A stretch of 64,000 bases of DNA from NCBI RefSeq assembly GCF_030362835.1, contig NZ_JAUCGQ010000001.1:1219461-1283460 (forward strand), written 5' to 3'. Of the stretch, positions 30,192 through 37,624 are shown piece by piece (the stretch's first letter is position 1; every line of letters starts with the position of its first letter). The position numbers and the translations under genes were made by a program. The DNA comes from Cellulomonas alba. GTDB taxonomy: Bacteria > Actinomycetota > Actinomycetes > Actinomycetales > Cellulomonadaceae. A model generated the notes under the pieces. It made no database searches, was not told the DNA's origin, and was given only the letters and a program-made list of their open reading frames with translations.

Positions 30192-31346
30192 GTGCTGGTC
30201 TTCGTCCAGATCCCGTGCCTCGACGAGGAGGCGACGCTGGCGCTCGTCCTCGCAGGCATCCCGCGGGAGATCCCGGGCGTGGGCGCGGTCGAGGTGCTCG
30301 TCGTCGACGACGGGTCGACCGACCGCACCGTGGAGGTCGCGCGCGCCCACGGCGTCACGCACGTGCTGCGGCACACCCGGACCATGGGGCTCGCGCGCTC
30401 GTTCCGGGACGGCGTCGACTACGCGCTGCGACACGGGGCGGACGTCGTCGTGAACACCGACGGCGACAACCAGTACCCGCAGGAGCGGATCGGCGACCTG
30501 GTGCGGCCGATCCTCGACGGCACGGCCGACATCGTCGTCGGCGACCGGCAGACGCGCACGATCGCGCACTTCTCGCCGTTCAAGCGGCTGATGCAGCGCG
30601 TCGGCAGCCGGGTCGTCAGCATCGCCGCCGACACCGAGCTGCCCGACGCCGCGAGCGGGTTCCGTGCCTACTCGCGCGCCGCGCTGCTGCGGCTCAACGT
30701 CGTCACCGAGTTCTCGTACTGCATGGAGACGATCATCCAGGCGGGTCACAAGCGCCTGCGGATCACGAGCGTGCCGGTCACGACGAACGCCAAGACGCGC
30801 GAGTCGCGGCTGTTCCGCAACATCTGGCACCACATGTTCAAGTCGGCGTCCGCGATCGTGCGCAGCTACCTGATGTACAAGCCGCGGTTCGTCTTCGCGA
30901 CGCTCGCCGTCGTCTGCGGTGTGCTGGGCCTCGTGCCGTTCGTGCGGTTCCTCGGCAAGTGGGTGACGGGCGGCGACACCGCCGGGAACATCCAGTCGCT
31001 CGTGTTCGGCACCGTGCTGCTGGTCGGCGCGCTGCTCTCGGTGGCGCTCGGCGTGATCAGCGACCTGCTGCGGACCAACCGCGCGCTGCTCGAGGAGCAG
31101 CTCGAGCGGATCAAGGAGCTGCAGTACGGGCCCGCGCGAGACGCGGCGGGGCACCGCGTGGTGGCCGGGGAGCGCACGGACGACGCGGTCCGCGCGGGCG
31201 ACGCGGGGGCGGCGGAGCGAGCGGGCGACGCGGGGGCGGCGGAGCGAGCGGGCGGCACGGCGACGGAGCGAGCGGGCGAGCGGTCGGAGGTCCCACCGGC
31301 GCCGCGCGCACCCGCCGGGCCGGCGCCGGCGCCCGACCGCCGATGA
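30192..31346 (+). CDS. Family 2 glycosyltransferase with two C-terminal membrane helices
   Basis: GT-A fold transferase of the polyprenyl-phosphate (DPM1/GtrB-like) type that probably adds a sugar to a lipid carrier at the inner membrane face. Motifs: FVQIPCLDEEATL at the N-terminus, VVDDGSTDRT and the metal-binding NTDGDNQYP. Two hydrophobic helices near 235-260 and 275-300 anchor it. The last about 60 residues are a charged Ala/Gly/Glu/Arg repeat tail. GTG start at 30192 with GGAGG seven bases before. First of three overlapping genes. Confidence 0.88.
   Translation: MLVFVQIPCLDEEATLALVLAGIPREIPGVGAVEVLVVDDGSTDRTVEVARAHGVTHVLRHTRTMGLARSFRDGVDYALRHGADVVVNTDGDNQYPQERIGDLVRPILDGTADIVVGDRQTRTIAHFSPFKRLMQRVGSRVVSIAADTELPDAASGFRAYSRAALLRLNVVTEFSYCMETIIQAGHKRLRITSVPVTTNAKTRESRLFRNIWHHMFKSASAIVRSYLMYKPRFVFATLAVVCGVLGLVPFVRFLGKWVTGGDTAGNIQSLVFGTVLLVGALLSVALGVISDLLRTNRALLEEQLERIKELQYGPARDAAGHRVVAGERTDDAVRAGDAGAAERAGDAGAAERAGGTATERAGERSEVPPAPRAPAGPAPAPDRR
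31194..31271 (+). repeat. 27-bp tandem repeat in the glycosyltransferase tail
   Basis: Two exact 27-bp copies (31194-31220, 31221-31247) and a 24-bp degenerate third (31248-31271), encoding AGDAGAAER-type nonapeptides. Its multiple-of-three length keeps the frame, so copy number may change without harm. Confidence 0.8.
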
Positions 31347-32449
31347 CGCCTCCCCCGCGCGTGCTGGGGTTCGGCACGTACGAGGCTGACCGCCATCCCC
31401 GCGTCCGCGTCCTGCTCGACGGGCTCGCGGCGCGCGGGTACCGCGTCGCGGAGTGCGACGTGCCGCTCGGGCTCACGACCGCGGACCGGGTCGCGATGCT
31501 CCGTCGGCCGTGGCGCCTGCCACTGCTCGGGCTCCGGCTCGCGCGGGCCTGGGCGGCGCTGACGGCCCGGGCCGTGCGGCTGCGCGGCGACCGGCGGCCG
31601 GACGTCGTGCTCGTCGGCTACCTCGGCCACTTCGACGTGCTGCTCGCGCGCGCCCTCTTCCCGCGCACCACGGTCGTGCTCGACCACCTGGTGTTCGCCG
31701 CGGACACGGCCGCCGACCGCGGGGTCCGCGGCGTGCGCGGACGGCTGCTCGGCGCGCTCGACCGGGCCGCGCTGCGGTCGGCGGACGTCGTGGTGGTCGA
31801 CACCGACGAGCACGCGGCGCTCGTGCCCGACGCGCTGCGCGCGCGCGTCGTCGTGGTCCCGGTCGGGGCGTCCGGTGAGTGGTTCGCGGCCGCCGAGCCG
31901 GGCCGCCCTGCCTCCCCGCGGCTGTCGGTCGTCTTCTTCGGGCTCATGACGCCGCTGCAGGGGGCACCGGTCGTGGCCCGCGCGCTGCGCGAGCTGGGCG
32001 GCGCGGTCGACGCGACCGTCGTCGGGGACGGCCAGGACTCCGCGGCCGTCGCGGAGGCGCTCGCCGGCGTGCCGCGCGTGCGCCGGCTGCCGTGGGTCGA
32101 GCCGGCCGAGCTGCCCACGCTCGTCGCGGCGCACGACGTGTGCCTCGGCGTGTTCGGCACCGGGCCGAAGGCGCTGCGCGTCGTGCCGAACAAGGCTTTC
32201 CAGGGCGCCGCCGCGGGCTGCGCGGTCGTGACGAGCGACACCCCGCCGCAGCGGCGCGTGCTCGGCGACGGCGCGGTCCTCGTGCCGCCCGGTGACGCGG
32301 CGGCGCTCGCCGAGACCCTGCGCGGCCTCGCCGCGGACCCGGCCCGCGTCGCCGACCTCCGCGTCGCGGCCGTCCGCGCCGCGGAGCAGTTCACCGCGCA
32401 GGCGGTCACGCGCGCGCTCGACGTGCGGCTCCGCGAGGCGCTCGCGTGA
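31343..32449 (+). CDS. Glycosyltransferase (GT4-like, GT-B fold)
   Basis: 368-residue transferase. The N-terminal half starts RVLGFGTYEADRHPRVRVLL, typical for GT-B enzymes handling the acceptor; the C-terminal half shows VPVGASGEWF, VVFFGLMTPLQGAPVVARAL and KAFQGAAAGCAVVTSDTPPQ, the nucleotide-sugar side with the conserved Glu-like region replaced by Gln/Ala. ATG at 31343 overlaps the preceding stop by four bases, so it works with the upstream family 2 enzyme, probably on a surface glycan or glycolipid. Confidence 0.8.
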   Translation: MTPPPRVLGFGTYEADRHPRVRVLLDGLAARGYRVAECDVPLGLTTADRVAMLRRPWRLPLLGLRLARAWAALTARAVRLRGDRRPDVVLVGYLGHFDVLLARALFPRTTVVLDHLVFAADTAADRGVRGVRGRLLGALDRAALRSADVVVVDTDEHAALVPDALRARVVVVPVGASGEWFAAAEPGRPASPRLSVVFFGLMTPLQGAPVVARALRELGGAVDATVVGDGQDSAAVAEALAGVPRVRRLPWVEPAELPTLVAAHDVCLGVFGTGPKALRVVPNKAFQGAAAGCAVVTSDTPPQRRVLGDGAVLVPPGDAAALAETLRGLAADPARVADLRVAAVRAAEQFTAQAVTRALDVRLREALA

Positions 32450-33384
32450 GCCGGGTGCTCGCCGCGCTGCGCTCGACGCCCGTGCGCGTCGCGTTCCTCG
32501 TGGTGGCGCTGGCGCTCGCGGTCGTCGCGGTCGCGCGGTCCTGGGACGACGTCGTCGCGGCGCTCGGACGCATCGACGCGTGGACCGTCGTGGCGGCCGT
32601 CGCGCTCAGCGCGCTCTACGTCGGCGGCACGCTCCTGTCGTGGCGCGCCGTGCTCGCCGACCTCGGGTCGCCGCTGCCGCTGCGGGACGCGTCGCCGCTC
32701 TTCGTCGTCAGCCAGCTCGGCAAGTACGTGCCCGGCGGGGTGTGGAACGTGGTCGCGGCGGCCGAGCTGGGCGCGGGGCACCGGATCCCGCGCCGCCGCT
32801 CGGCGTCCGCGATGGCGGTGGCGGTGCTCGTCTCGCTCGTGACCGGCGGCGTCGTCGCGCTGGTCGCCGTGGGCCTCGCGCCGACCGCCCGCCACTCGTA
32901 CGCATGGGTCGTCGCGCTCGTGCCGCTGCTCGTGGCGCTGCTCGTCCCGGCGGTGCTGAACCGGCTGCTGGCGTGGGCGCTGCGCGTCGCCCGGCGCGAG
33001 CCGCTCGAGCACCCGCTCACGACCCGCGGGACGGGCGTGGCGGTCGGCTGGTCGCTCGTCGCGTGGCTCGCGGCGGGGGCCCAGGTGTTCGTCCTCGCGA
33101 CGGCTGTCGGGATGCCCGCGAGCGCGCGCACGTTCGCCCTGTGCGTCGGCGGGTACGCGCTGGCGTGGGTCGTCGGCTTCCTCGTCGTCGTCGCGCCGGC
33201 CGGCCTCGGGGCGCGCGAGGTGGTGCTCGGCGCGGTGCTCGCGGGGCAGCTCGACCGCGGGTCGGTGATCACGGTGGTGCTGCTGAGCCGCATCGCGATG
33301 ACGGTGGTCGACGTCGCGGCGGGGCTCGCCGGGCTGGCGACACTCCGCCGCGGGACCGTGCGGGCCGAGCGGGCCGAGCGCTGA
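32446..33384 (+). CDS. Lysylphosphatidylglycerol synthase transmembrane-type (UPF0104) protein
   Basis: Integral membrane protein of 312 residues with about eight hydrophobic helices and the family stretch FVVSQLGKYVPGGVWNVVAAAELG. The domain is the flippase-like half of MprF/AglD proteins; it has no synthetase domain. GTG start overlaps the preceding stop (GTGA). In an operon with two glycosyltransferases it may move or accommodate a glycosylated lipid across the membrane; this is inference. Confidence 0.8.
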   Translation: MSRVLAALRSTPVRVAFLVVALALAVVAVARSWDDVVAALGRIDAWTVVAAVALSALYVGGTLLSWRAVLADLGSPLPLRDASPLFVVSQLGKYVPGGVWNVVAAAELGAGHRIPRRRSASAMAVAVLVSLVTGGVVALVAVGLAPTARHSYAWVVALVPLLVALLVPAVLNRLLAWALRVARREPLEHPLTTRGTGVAVGWSLVAWLAAGAQVFVLATAVGMPASARTFALCVGGYALAWVVGFLVVVAPAGLGAREVVLGAVLAGQLDRGSVITVVLLSRIAMTVVDVAAGLAGLATLRRGTVRAERAER

Positions 33385-33403
33385 CGCGGCCGGCAGGCGC
33401 CGC

Positions 33404-33480
33404 GCGACCGCTCGGGTGGTCCGCGACGCCGGGCGACCGCTCGGGTGATCCGCGACGCCGGGCGACCGCTCGGGGTGATC
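33404..33480. repeat. 29-bp tandem repeat, 2.6 copies
   Basis: Copies start at 33404, 33433 and 33462 (each opening GCGACCGCTCGGGTG); the first two differ at one base and the third is cut after about 19 bases. First layer of the repeat block in the gap between the membrane-protein gene and menE. Confidence 0.85.
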
Positions 33481-33485
33481 AACGA

Positions 33486-33700
33486 GCGGGATCGCGCAAC
33501 CGGAGCGCGCGATCGCACGCTCCGACGGAGCGATCTGGCCCCGATTGCGCGATCTCGCCCGGTTGCGCGATCTCGCCCGGTTGCGGGATCTCGCCCGGTT
33601 GCGGGATCGCGTTATCGGAGCGCGCGATCGCACGCTCCGACGGAGCGATCTGGCCCCCGTTGCGCGATCTCGCCCCGTTGCGCGGTCTCGCCGTCGGGAC
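33486..33700. repeat. Higher-order repeat: 42-bp palindrome-bearing unit plus 18-bp tandem units
   Basis: An exact 42-bp element occurs at 33501-33542 and 33616-33657, 115 bp apart, each preceded by GCGGGATCGCG. Between them are three 18-bp units TTGCGCGATCTCGCCCGG (33545, 33563, 33581; the third with one change) and a partial fourth; two degenerate units follow the second element. The 42-mer opens with a 24-bp palindrome having only two mismatched pairs, centred on GCGATCGC. The 362-bp gap 33385-33746 holds nothing else that looks coding. Confidence 0.85.
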
Positions 33701-33734
33701 CCCTTTCCGCTTCGGGGGGCCCGGGGCTGCCGCC

Positions 33735-33740
33735 TAGGCT
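33735..33740 (+). promoter_or_regulatory. -10 box (TAGGCT) of menE, leaderless type
   Basis: TAnnnT hexamer with exactly six bases to the menE GTG and no Shine-Dalgarno. It sits at the right border of the repeat block, which therefore forms the upstream promoter region. Confidence 0.55.
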
Positions 33741-33746
33741 GGGCGG

Positions 33747-34955
33747 GTGAGCCGGACGCTGCGTGACGTGCCCGCGCGTGCCGACCTGCTGCTCCCGGCG
33801 CTCGAGGCGGCGCTCGACGGGTCCGGGCCGGCGGTGTCCCCGGTAGGACCCCACACCCACGCGGCGGGCAGCGACCGCGACGTCCCCGACGGGACCGCGC
33901 TCGTGGTGCGGACGTCCGGGTCGACGGGCGAGCCGCGCGAGGTCGTGCTCGCCGCGGACGCGCTGCGCGCGTCGGGCACCGCGACCGAGCGACGGCTCGC
34001 CGGGGCCGGCCGGTGGCTGCTCGCTCTCCCCGCCGAGCACGTGGCGGGTGCCCAGGTGCTCGTCCGGTCGGTGCTCGCCGGGACGACGCCCGTCGTCCTG
34101 CCCGACGGACCGTTCCGCGCGCCCACCTTCACGGCCGCGGTGGCAGCGCTGACGCACGACGGCCCGCGCTACACGTCGCTCGTGCCGACGCAGCTCGTCC
34201 GGCTGCTCGACGACGCGGCCGCGACCGACGCGCTGCGCGGCCTCGACGCGGTGCTCGTCGGTGGGGCGGCGTCCGCGCCCGACCTGCTGGTCCGGGCGCG
34301 CGCGGCCGGCGTCCCGGTCGTCACGACGTACGGCATGTCCGAGACCTGCGGCGGGTGCGTCTACGACGGCGTCCCGCTCGACGGCGTGGTCCCCCGGCTC
34401 GACGCGGACGGTCGGATCCTGCTCGCCGGGCCCGTGCTCGCGACCGGCTACCTCGGCCGCCCCGACCTCGATGCGACCGCGTTCGCGCAGGTGCACGGGG
34501 TCAGGCACCTCGTCACGAACGACCTCGGGCGGCTCGACGGCGGTGTCCTCACGGTGCTCGGCCGCGCCGATGACGTCATCCTCACCGGCGCCACGAACGT
34601 CGCGCCCGCGACCGTCGAAGCGCTGCTCGCCGCGCTGCCCGGGGTCGCCGAGGCGTGCGTGGTCGGGGTGCCGGACGACGAGTGGGGCCAGCTCGTGGTG
34701 GGCGTCGTCGTCCCCCGAGCCGGGTCGGCGGCGCCCGACCTCGACGCGGTGCGCGCGGTCGTCGCGGAGCGCCTCGGTACGGCGCACGCGCCGCGCCGCC
34801 TGGTGGTCGTCGACTCCCTGCCGCTGCGCGGACCGGGCAAGATCGACCGACGCGCCGTCGCCGCGTTGGCGGCGGCAGCGACGGACAGCAGCGTGACGAA
34901 CGACCGACGCGTCGGCGCCCCGCCGGCGGCCGGCCCCGAGAGGAGCCCCGCGTGA
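33747..34955 (+). CDS. menE: o-Succinylbenzoate-CoA ligase
   Basis: Adenylate-forming enzyme that activates o-succinylbenzoate with CoA. The phosphate-binding motif VVRTSGSTGEPREVV is at residues 53-67 (Arg in place of the usual Lys after Pro), followed by TTYGMSETCGGCVYDG, TNDLGRL and the catalytic-lysine motif LPLRGPGKIDRRA. At 402 residues it is compact, as in other actinobacteria. GTG start set by the -10 box. Its stop overlaps menA. Confidence 0.92.
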   Translation: MSRTLRDVPARADLLLPALEAALDGSGPAVSPVGPHTHAAGSDRDVPDGTALVVRTSGSTGEPREVVLAADALRASGTATERRLAGAGRWLLALPAEHVAGAQVLVRSVLAGTTPVVLPDGPFRAPTFTAAVAALTHDGPRYTSLVPTQLVRLLDDAAATDALRGLDAVLVGGAASAPDLLVRARAAGVPVVTTYGMSETCGGCVYDGVPLDGVVPRLDADGRILLAGPVLATGYLGRPDLDATAFAQVHGVRHLVTNDLGRLDGGVLTVLGRADDVILTGATNVAPATVEALLAALPGVAEACVVGVPDDEWGQLVVGVVVPRAGSAAPDLDAVRAVVAERLGTAHAPRRLVVVDSLPLRGPGKIDRRAVAALAAAATDSSVTNDRRVGAPPAAGPERSPA

Positions 34956-35824
34956 CGACCCCTTCGGAGTGGATGGCGGGCGCCCGCCCCCGCACGCTGC
35001 CGGCCGCCGCGGCGCCGGTGCTCGTCGGCACGGGCGCAGCGGCGCAGGTGGGCGGCGCGCAGCTCGGCCGCGCGCTCCTCGCTCTGGGCGTGGCGCTCGC
35101 GTTGCAGGTCGGCGTCAACTTCGCGAACGACTACTCCGACGGCATCCGGGGCACCGACGTCGACCGGGTCGGGCCGATGCGGCTGACGGCCAGCGGCGCC
35201 GCCCGCCCGGGCCAGGTCAAGGCGGCCGCGTTCGCGGCGTTCGGCGTCGCCGGGCTCCTCGGTCTCTGGCTCGTCGTCCTGTCCGGGCAGTACTGGCTGC
35301 TCGCGGTCGGCGCGCTGTGCATCCTCGCCGCCTGGTACTACACGGGCGGCCGGAACCCGTACGGGTACCGCGGGCTGGGCGAGGTGGGCGTGTTCGTGTT
35401 CTTCGGGCTCGTCGCCGTGCTCGGCACGACCTACACGCAGGCCGGCGAGCTGCCGTGGACGGCGTGGGTCGGCGCCGTGGCCGTCGGGCTGCTCGCGTGC
35501 GCGCTGCTCATGGTGAACAACCTGCGTGACGTGCCCACCGACGCGCTCGCCGGCAAGCGCACGCTCGCGGTGCGGCTCGGCGAGCAGCGCGCGCGGCGGC
35601 TGTACGGGTTCCTCGTCGTGGCGCCCATCGCACTCGGCATGGCGTGCGCGGTCGAGGCGATCTGGTCGCTGCTCGTCACGATCCTGCTGCTGCCCGCCGT
35701 GATCCTCGCGGTGATCGTGCAGCTCGGGGCGCGCGGCCGCGCCCTGGTGCCGGTGCTCGCGACGACCGGGCTGCTCGAGCTCGCGTTCGGCTTCCTGCTG
35801 GGCCTCGGCCTGGCGCTGGGCTGA
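34952..35824 (+). CDS. menA: 1,4-Dihydroxy-2-naphthoate polyprenyltransferase
   Basis: Membrane prenyltransferase attaching the isoprenoid chain to DHNA. Both Asp-rich motifs are visible: NFANDYSDGIRGTD (about 54-67) and NNLRDVPTDALAGKRTLAVRLG (about 189-210), with around eight to nine membrane helices over 290 residues. GTG at 34952 overlaps the menE stop, with AGGAG six bases before. menE and menA are translationally coupled. Confidence 0.94.
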   Translation: MTTPSEWMAGARPRTLPAAAAPVLVGTGAAAQVGGAQLGRALLALGVALALQVGVNFANDYSDGIRGTDVDRVGPMRLTASGAARPGQVKAAAFAAFGVAGLLGLWLVVLSGQYWLLAVGALCILAAWYYTGGRNPYGYRGLGEVGVFVFFGLVAVLGTTYTQAGELPWTAWVGAVAVGLLACALLMVNNLRDVPTDALAGKRTLAVRLGEQRARRLYGFLVVAPIALGMACAVEAIWSLLVTILLLPAVILAVIVQLGARGRALVPVLATTGLLELAFGFLLGLGLALG

Positions 35825-35827
35825 CCC

Positions 35828-36679
35828 GTGGCGGCCAGGGACGTGGCGGGCAGCGACGGGGCGGCCTGGGACGTCGCGGCGCTCGACCTCGACGCGTACC
35901 TCGCGCGGATCGGGGCGCAGCGGCCGTCGGCGCCCGACCTCGCGGCGCTGACGCACGTGCACCGCGCGCACGCGCTGACCGTCCCCTTCGAGAACCTCGA
36001 CGTGCTGCTCGGCCGCGGCGTGAGCGTCGCGCTGCCCGACGTCCAGGCGAAGCTGGTCGTCGCACGCCGCGGCGGGTACTGCTACGAGCACGGCCTGCTG
36101 CTCTCGGCGGCGCTGTCGGCGCTCGGCTTCGCCGTGACGCGCCGGCTCGCCCGGATCGGCGACCCCGAGGTCGTGGCCCGCGGGCGGTCGCACCTCGTGA
36201 CGCTCGTCGAGCTCGACGGCCGGGCCTGGCTCGCGGACACGGGGTTCGGCTCGGGGCTGCTCGAGCCCGTCCCGCTCGTCGACGGCCTCGTGACGGAGCA
36301 GGGCGGCTGGGCGTTCCGGACGGTGCTGGGGCTCGACGGCGGCTGGCGGCTGCAGGAGCGGTCGCACGAGGGCTCGTGGTCGACGCACTACACCGTGCCT
36401 GACGAGCAGACCTTCCCCGTCGACGTCGAGCACGCGAACCACGTGACGTCGACGAGCCCGCACTCGCGCTTCGTCGGCCAGGTCGTGGTCCAGCGCAAGG
36501 ACGACGAGCGGGCGCGGCTCCTCGTCGGGAACCGGTACACCGTCCTGACGCCCGACGCGCCGCCCGAGCACCGGGTCGTCGCACCGGAGGAGCTGGGCGG
36601 GCTGCTCGCCGAGCTCGGGCTCCTGCTCACGCCGGACGAGATCGCGGTGCTGGTGGCGCTCCCGCCGCGCGACGCCTGA
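35828..36679 (+). CDS. Arylamine N-acetyltransferase
   Basis: Transfers acetyl (or other acyl) groups from CoA to arylamines or hydrazines. The Cys-His-Asp triad is complete: Cys85 in RRGGYCYEHG, His122 in RSHLV and Asp137 in LADTGFGSG. Length 283 is typical. The GTG start lies three bases after the menA stop, so it belongs to the menE-menA transcript, although a link to menaquinone synthesis is not known. Physiological substrate unknown. Confidence 0.92.
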   Translation: MAARDVAGSDGAAWDVAALDLDAYLARIGAQRPSAPDLAALTHVHRAHALTVPFENLDVLLGRGVSVALPDVQAKLVVARRGGYCYEHGLLLSAALSALGFAVTRRLARIGDPEVVARGRSHLVTLVELDGRAWLADTGFGSGLLEPVPLVDGLVTEQGGWAFRTVLGLDGGWRLQERSHEGSWSTHYTVPDEQTFPVDVEHANHVTSTSPHSRFVGQVVVQRKDDERARLLVGNRYTVLTPDAPPEHRVVAPEELGGLLAELGLLLTPDEIAVLVALPPRDA

Positions 36680-36689
36680 GGCCGGCGGG

Positions 36690-37124
36690 TCAGAGCTCGT
36701 CGCCGGGGGCGCGGCCCGCCGTGCCGTTCGGCCGCGTCGTCGTCTCGGTGCCGGGCTCGGGCGCGTCGGCGTCGGGCGTGCCCGCCGCCGGGGCGGTGCC
36801 GGACGCGTCCTCGGCGCCGGGTGCCGCGTCCGCGACGTCCGACGCCCGCGCGGCCTCGTCGGCGGCGTCCTCGAGGTCCGCCTGCTCGCGCGCCTTGCCC
36901 GTCAGCTCGGCCCTGCCGCCGAGCGCCTTGCGCCGCTCGGCGGCCTCCGCGAGCTGGCTCGCGGCGGCGTCACGCCACCGGCCCAGCAGCACGTACGACA
37001 GGCCCCACGCCACGAGGGCCGCGACGACCACCAGCAGGAACGAGCGCATGCCCACCAGGTAGAGGACGCCGAGGCAGACGGCGAACAGACCGAGCCGGAG
37101 GAGGGAGTAGACCGCGAGACGCAC
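36690..37124 (-). CDS. DUF4229 membrane protein
   Basis: Small protein of unknown role: two hydrophobic helices in residues 3-48 (LAVYSLLRLGLFAVCLGVLY and VVVAALVAWGLSYVLLGRW), then a charged, probably coiled stretch (AAASQLAEAAERRKALGG) and an acidic Ala/Pro/Asp-rich tail. 144 residues from the GTG at 37122-37124. An in-frame GTG six bases upstream is rejected because TACCCT (37131-37136) abuts it and lies exactly six bases before the chosen one, as in leaderless genes. Convergent with the acetyltransferase. Confidence 0.8.
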   Translation of the reverse strand: MRLAVYSLLRLGLFAVCLGVLYLVGMRSFLLVVVAALVAWGLSYVLLGRWRDAAASQLAEAAERRKALGGRAELTGKAREQADLEDAADEAARASDVADAAPGAEDASGTAPAAGTPDADAPEPGTETTTRPNGTAGRAPGDEL

Positions 37125-37130
37125 GGCCAC

Positions 37131-37136
37131 AGGGTA
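37131..37136 (-). promoter_or_regulatory. -10 box (TACCCT) of the DUF4229 gene
   Basis: TAnnnT box on the minus strand, six bases before the second of two in-frame GTG codons; decides the start. Confidence 0.5.
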
Positions 37137-37221
37137 GGCGCCGCGGCCGTGCGTCCCGAAAGCGCGGGACGCCGCCGCGCAGGCGCCCGGCGCTCGCCCG
37201 GCGGCTCTGCGCGGCCCGGCT

Positions 37222-37227
37222 TACGCT
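37222..37227 (+). promoter_or_regulatory. -10 box (TACGCT) of the PLDc_N gene
   Basis: TAnnnT box exactly six bases before the ATG at 37234; no Shine-Dalgarno in between. Confidence 0.5.
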
Positions 37228-37233
37228 GGCCGC

Positions 37234-37575
37234 ATGATCCGGGTCGTCGCGACGCTGCTCCTGGTCGGTCTCGTCGTGTACTGCATCGTCGACGTGCTGC
37301 GCAGCGACAAGGACGAGCGGCTCGGCGTCCCGTCGTTCCTCTGGGTGCTGCTCGTGGTGCTGCTGCCGTTCTTCGGCAGCATCGCGTGGCTCGTGGTCAG
37401 CGCCGCGCAGCGTTCGGGCCGCGCGCAGAACGTGCCGCGCGTGCGACCCCGCCGGTCGGGCGACGCCGGCCCTGCTCCGCGCCCCGTCGCCCCGGACGAC
37501 GATCCCGAGTTCCTGCGCAGCCTCGAGCGGTTCCGCCGCCAGGGCGGCGCGAACGAGGGCGGCTCGGCCGCCTGA
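37234..37575 (+). CDS. PLDc_N (cardiolipin-synthase N-terminal type) membrane protein
   Basis: 113 residues with two membrane helices: IRVVATLLLVGLVVYCIVDV and a second around FLWVLLVVLLPFFGSIAWLV, joined by a short acidic/basic loop (RSDKDERLG). This is the phospholipase-D-nuclease N-terminal domain found alone in many actinobacteria. The C-terminal half is Arg/Pro-rich and polar. Divergent from the DUF4229 gene across 109 bp. Role unknown, probably envelope-related. Confidence 0.82.
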   Translation: MIRVVATLLLVGLVVYCIVDVLRSDKDERLGVPSFLWVLLVVLLPFFGSIAWLVVSAAQRSGRAQNVPRVRPRRSGDAGPAPRPVAPDDDPEFLRSLERFRRQGGANEGGSAA

Positions 37576-37611
37576 CGCGCGCGTTCGGCCGGCCCGACCC
37601 GTCGCGGGCCG

Positions 37612-37617
37612 TAGGTT
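37612..37617 (+). promoter_or_regulatory. -10 box (TAGGTT) of the nucleotidyltransferase gene
   Basis: TAnnnT box seven bases before the ATG at 37625; favours that ATG over an in-frame TTG nine bases upstream. Confidence 0.45.
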
Positions 37618-37624
37618 GTGCGCC

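Noticed and set aside
33404..33480. Possible CRISPR array (29-bp repeats)
   Set aside because: Copies are directly adjacent with no spacers and only 2.6 units; no cas genes in the window.
33545..33766. Plus-strand frame encoding a repeated RDLARL peptide
   Set aside because: It arises from the 18-bp DNA repeat, has no ribosome site, overlaps the menE start in another frame and is mirrored by an equally open minus-strand frame.
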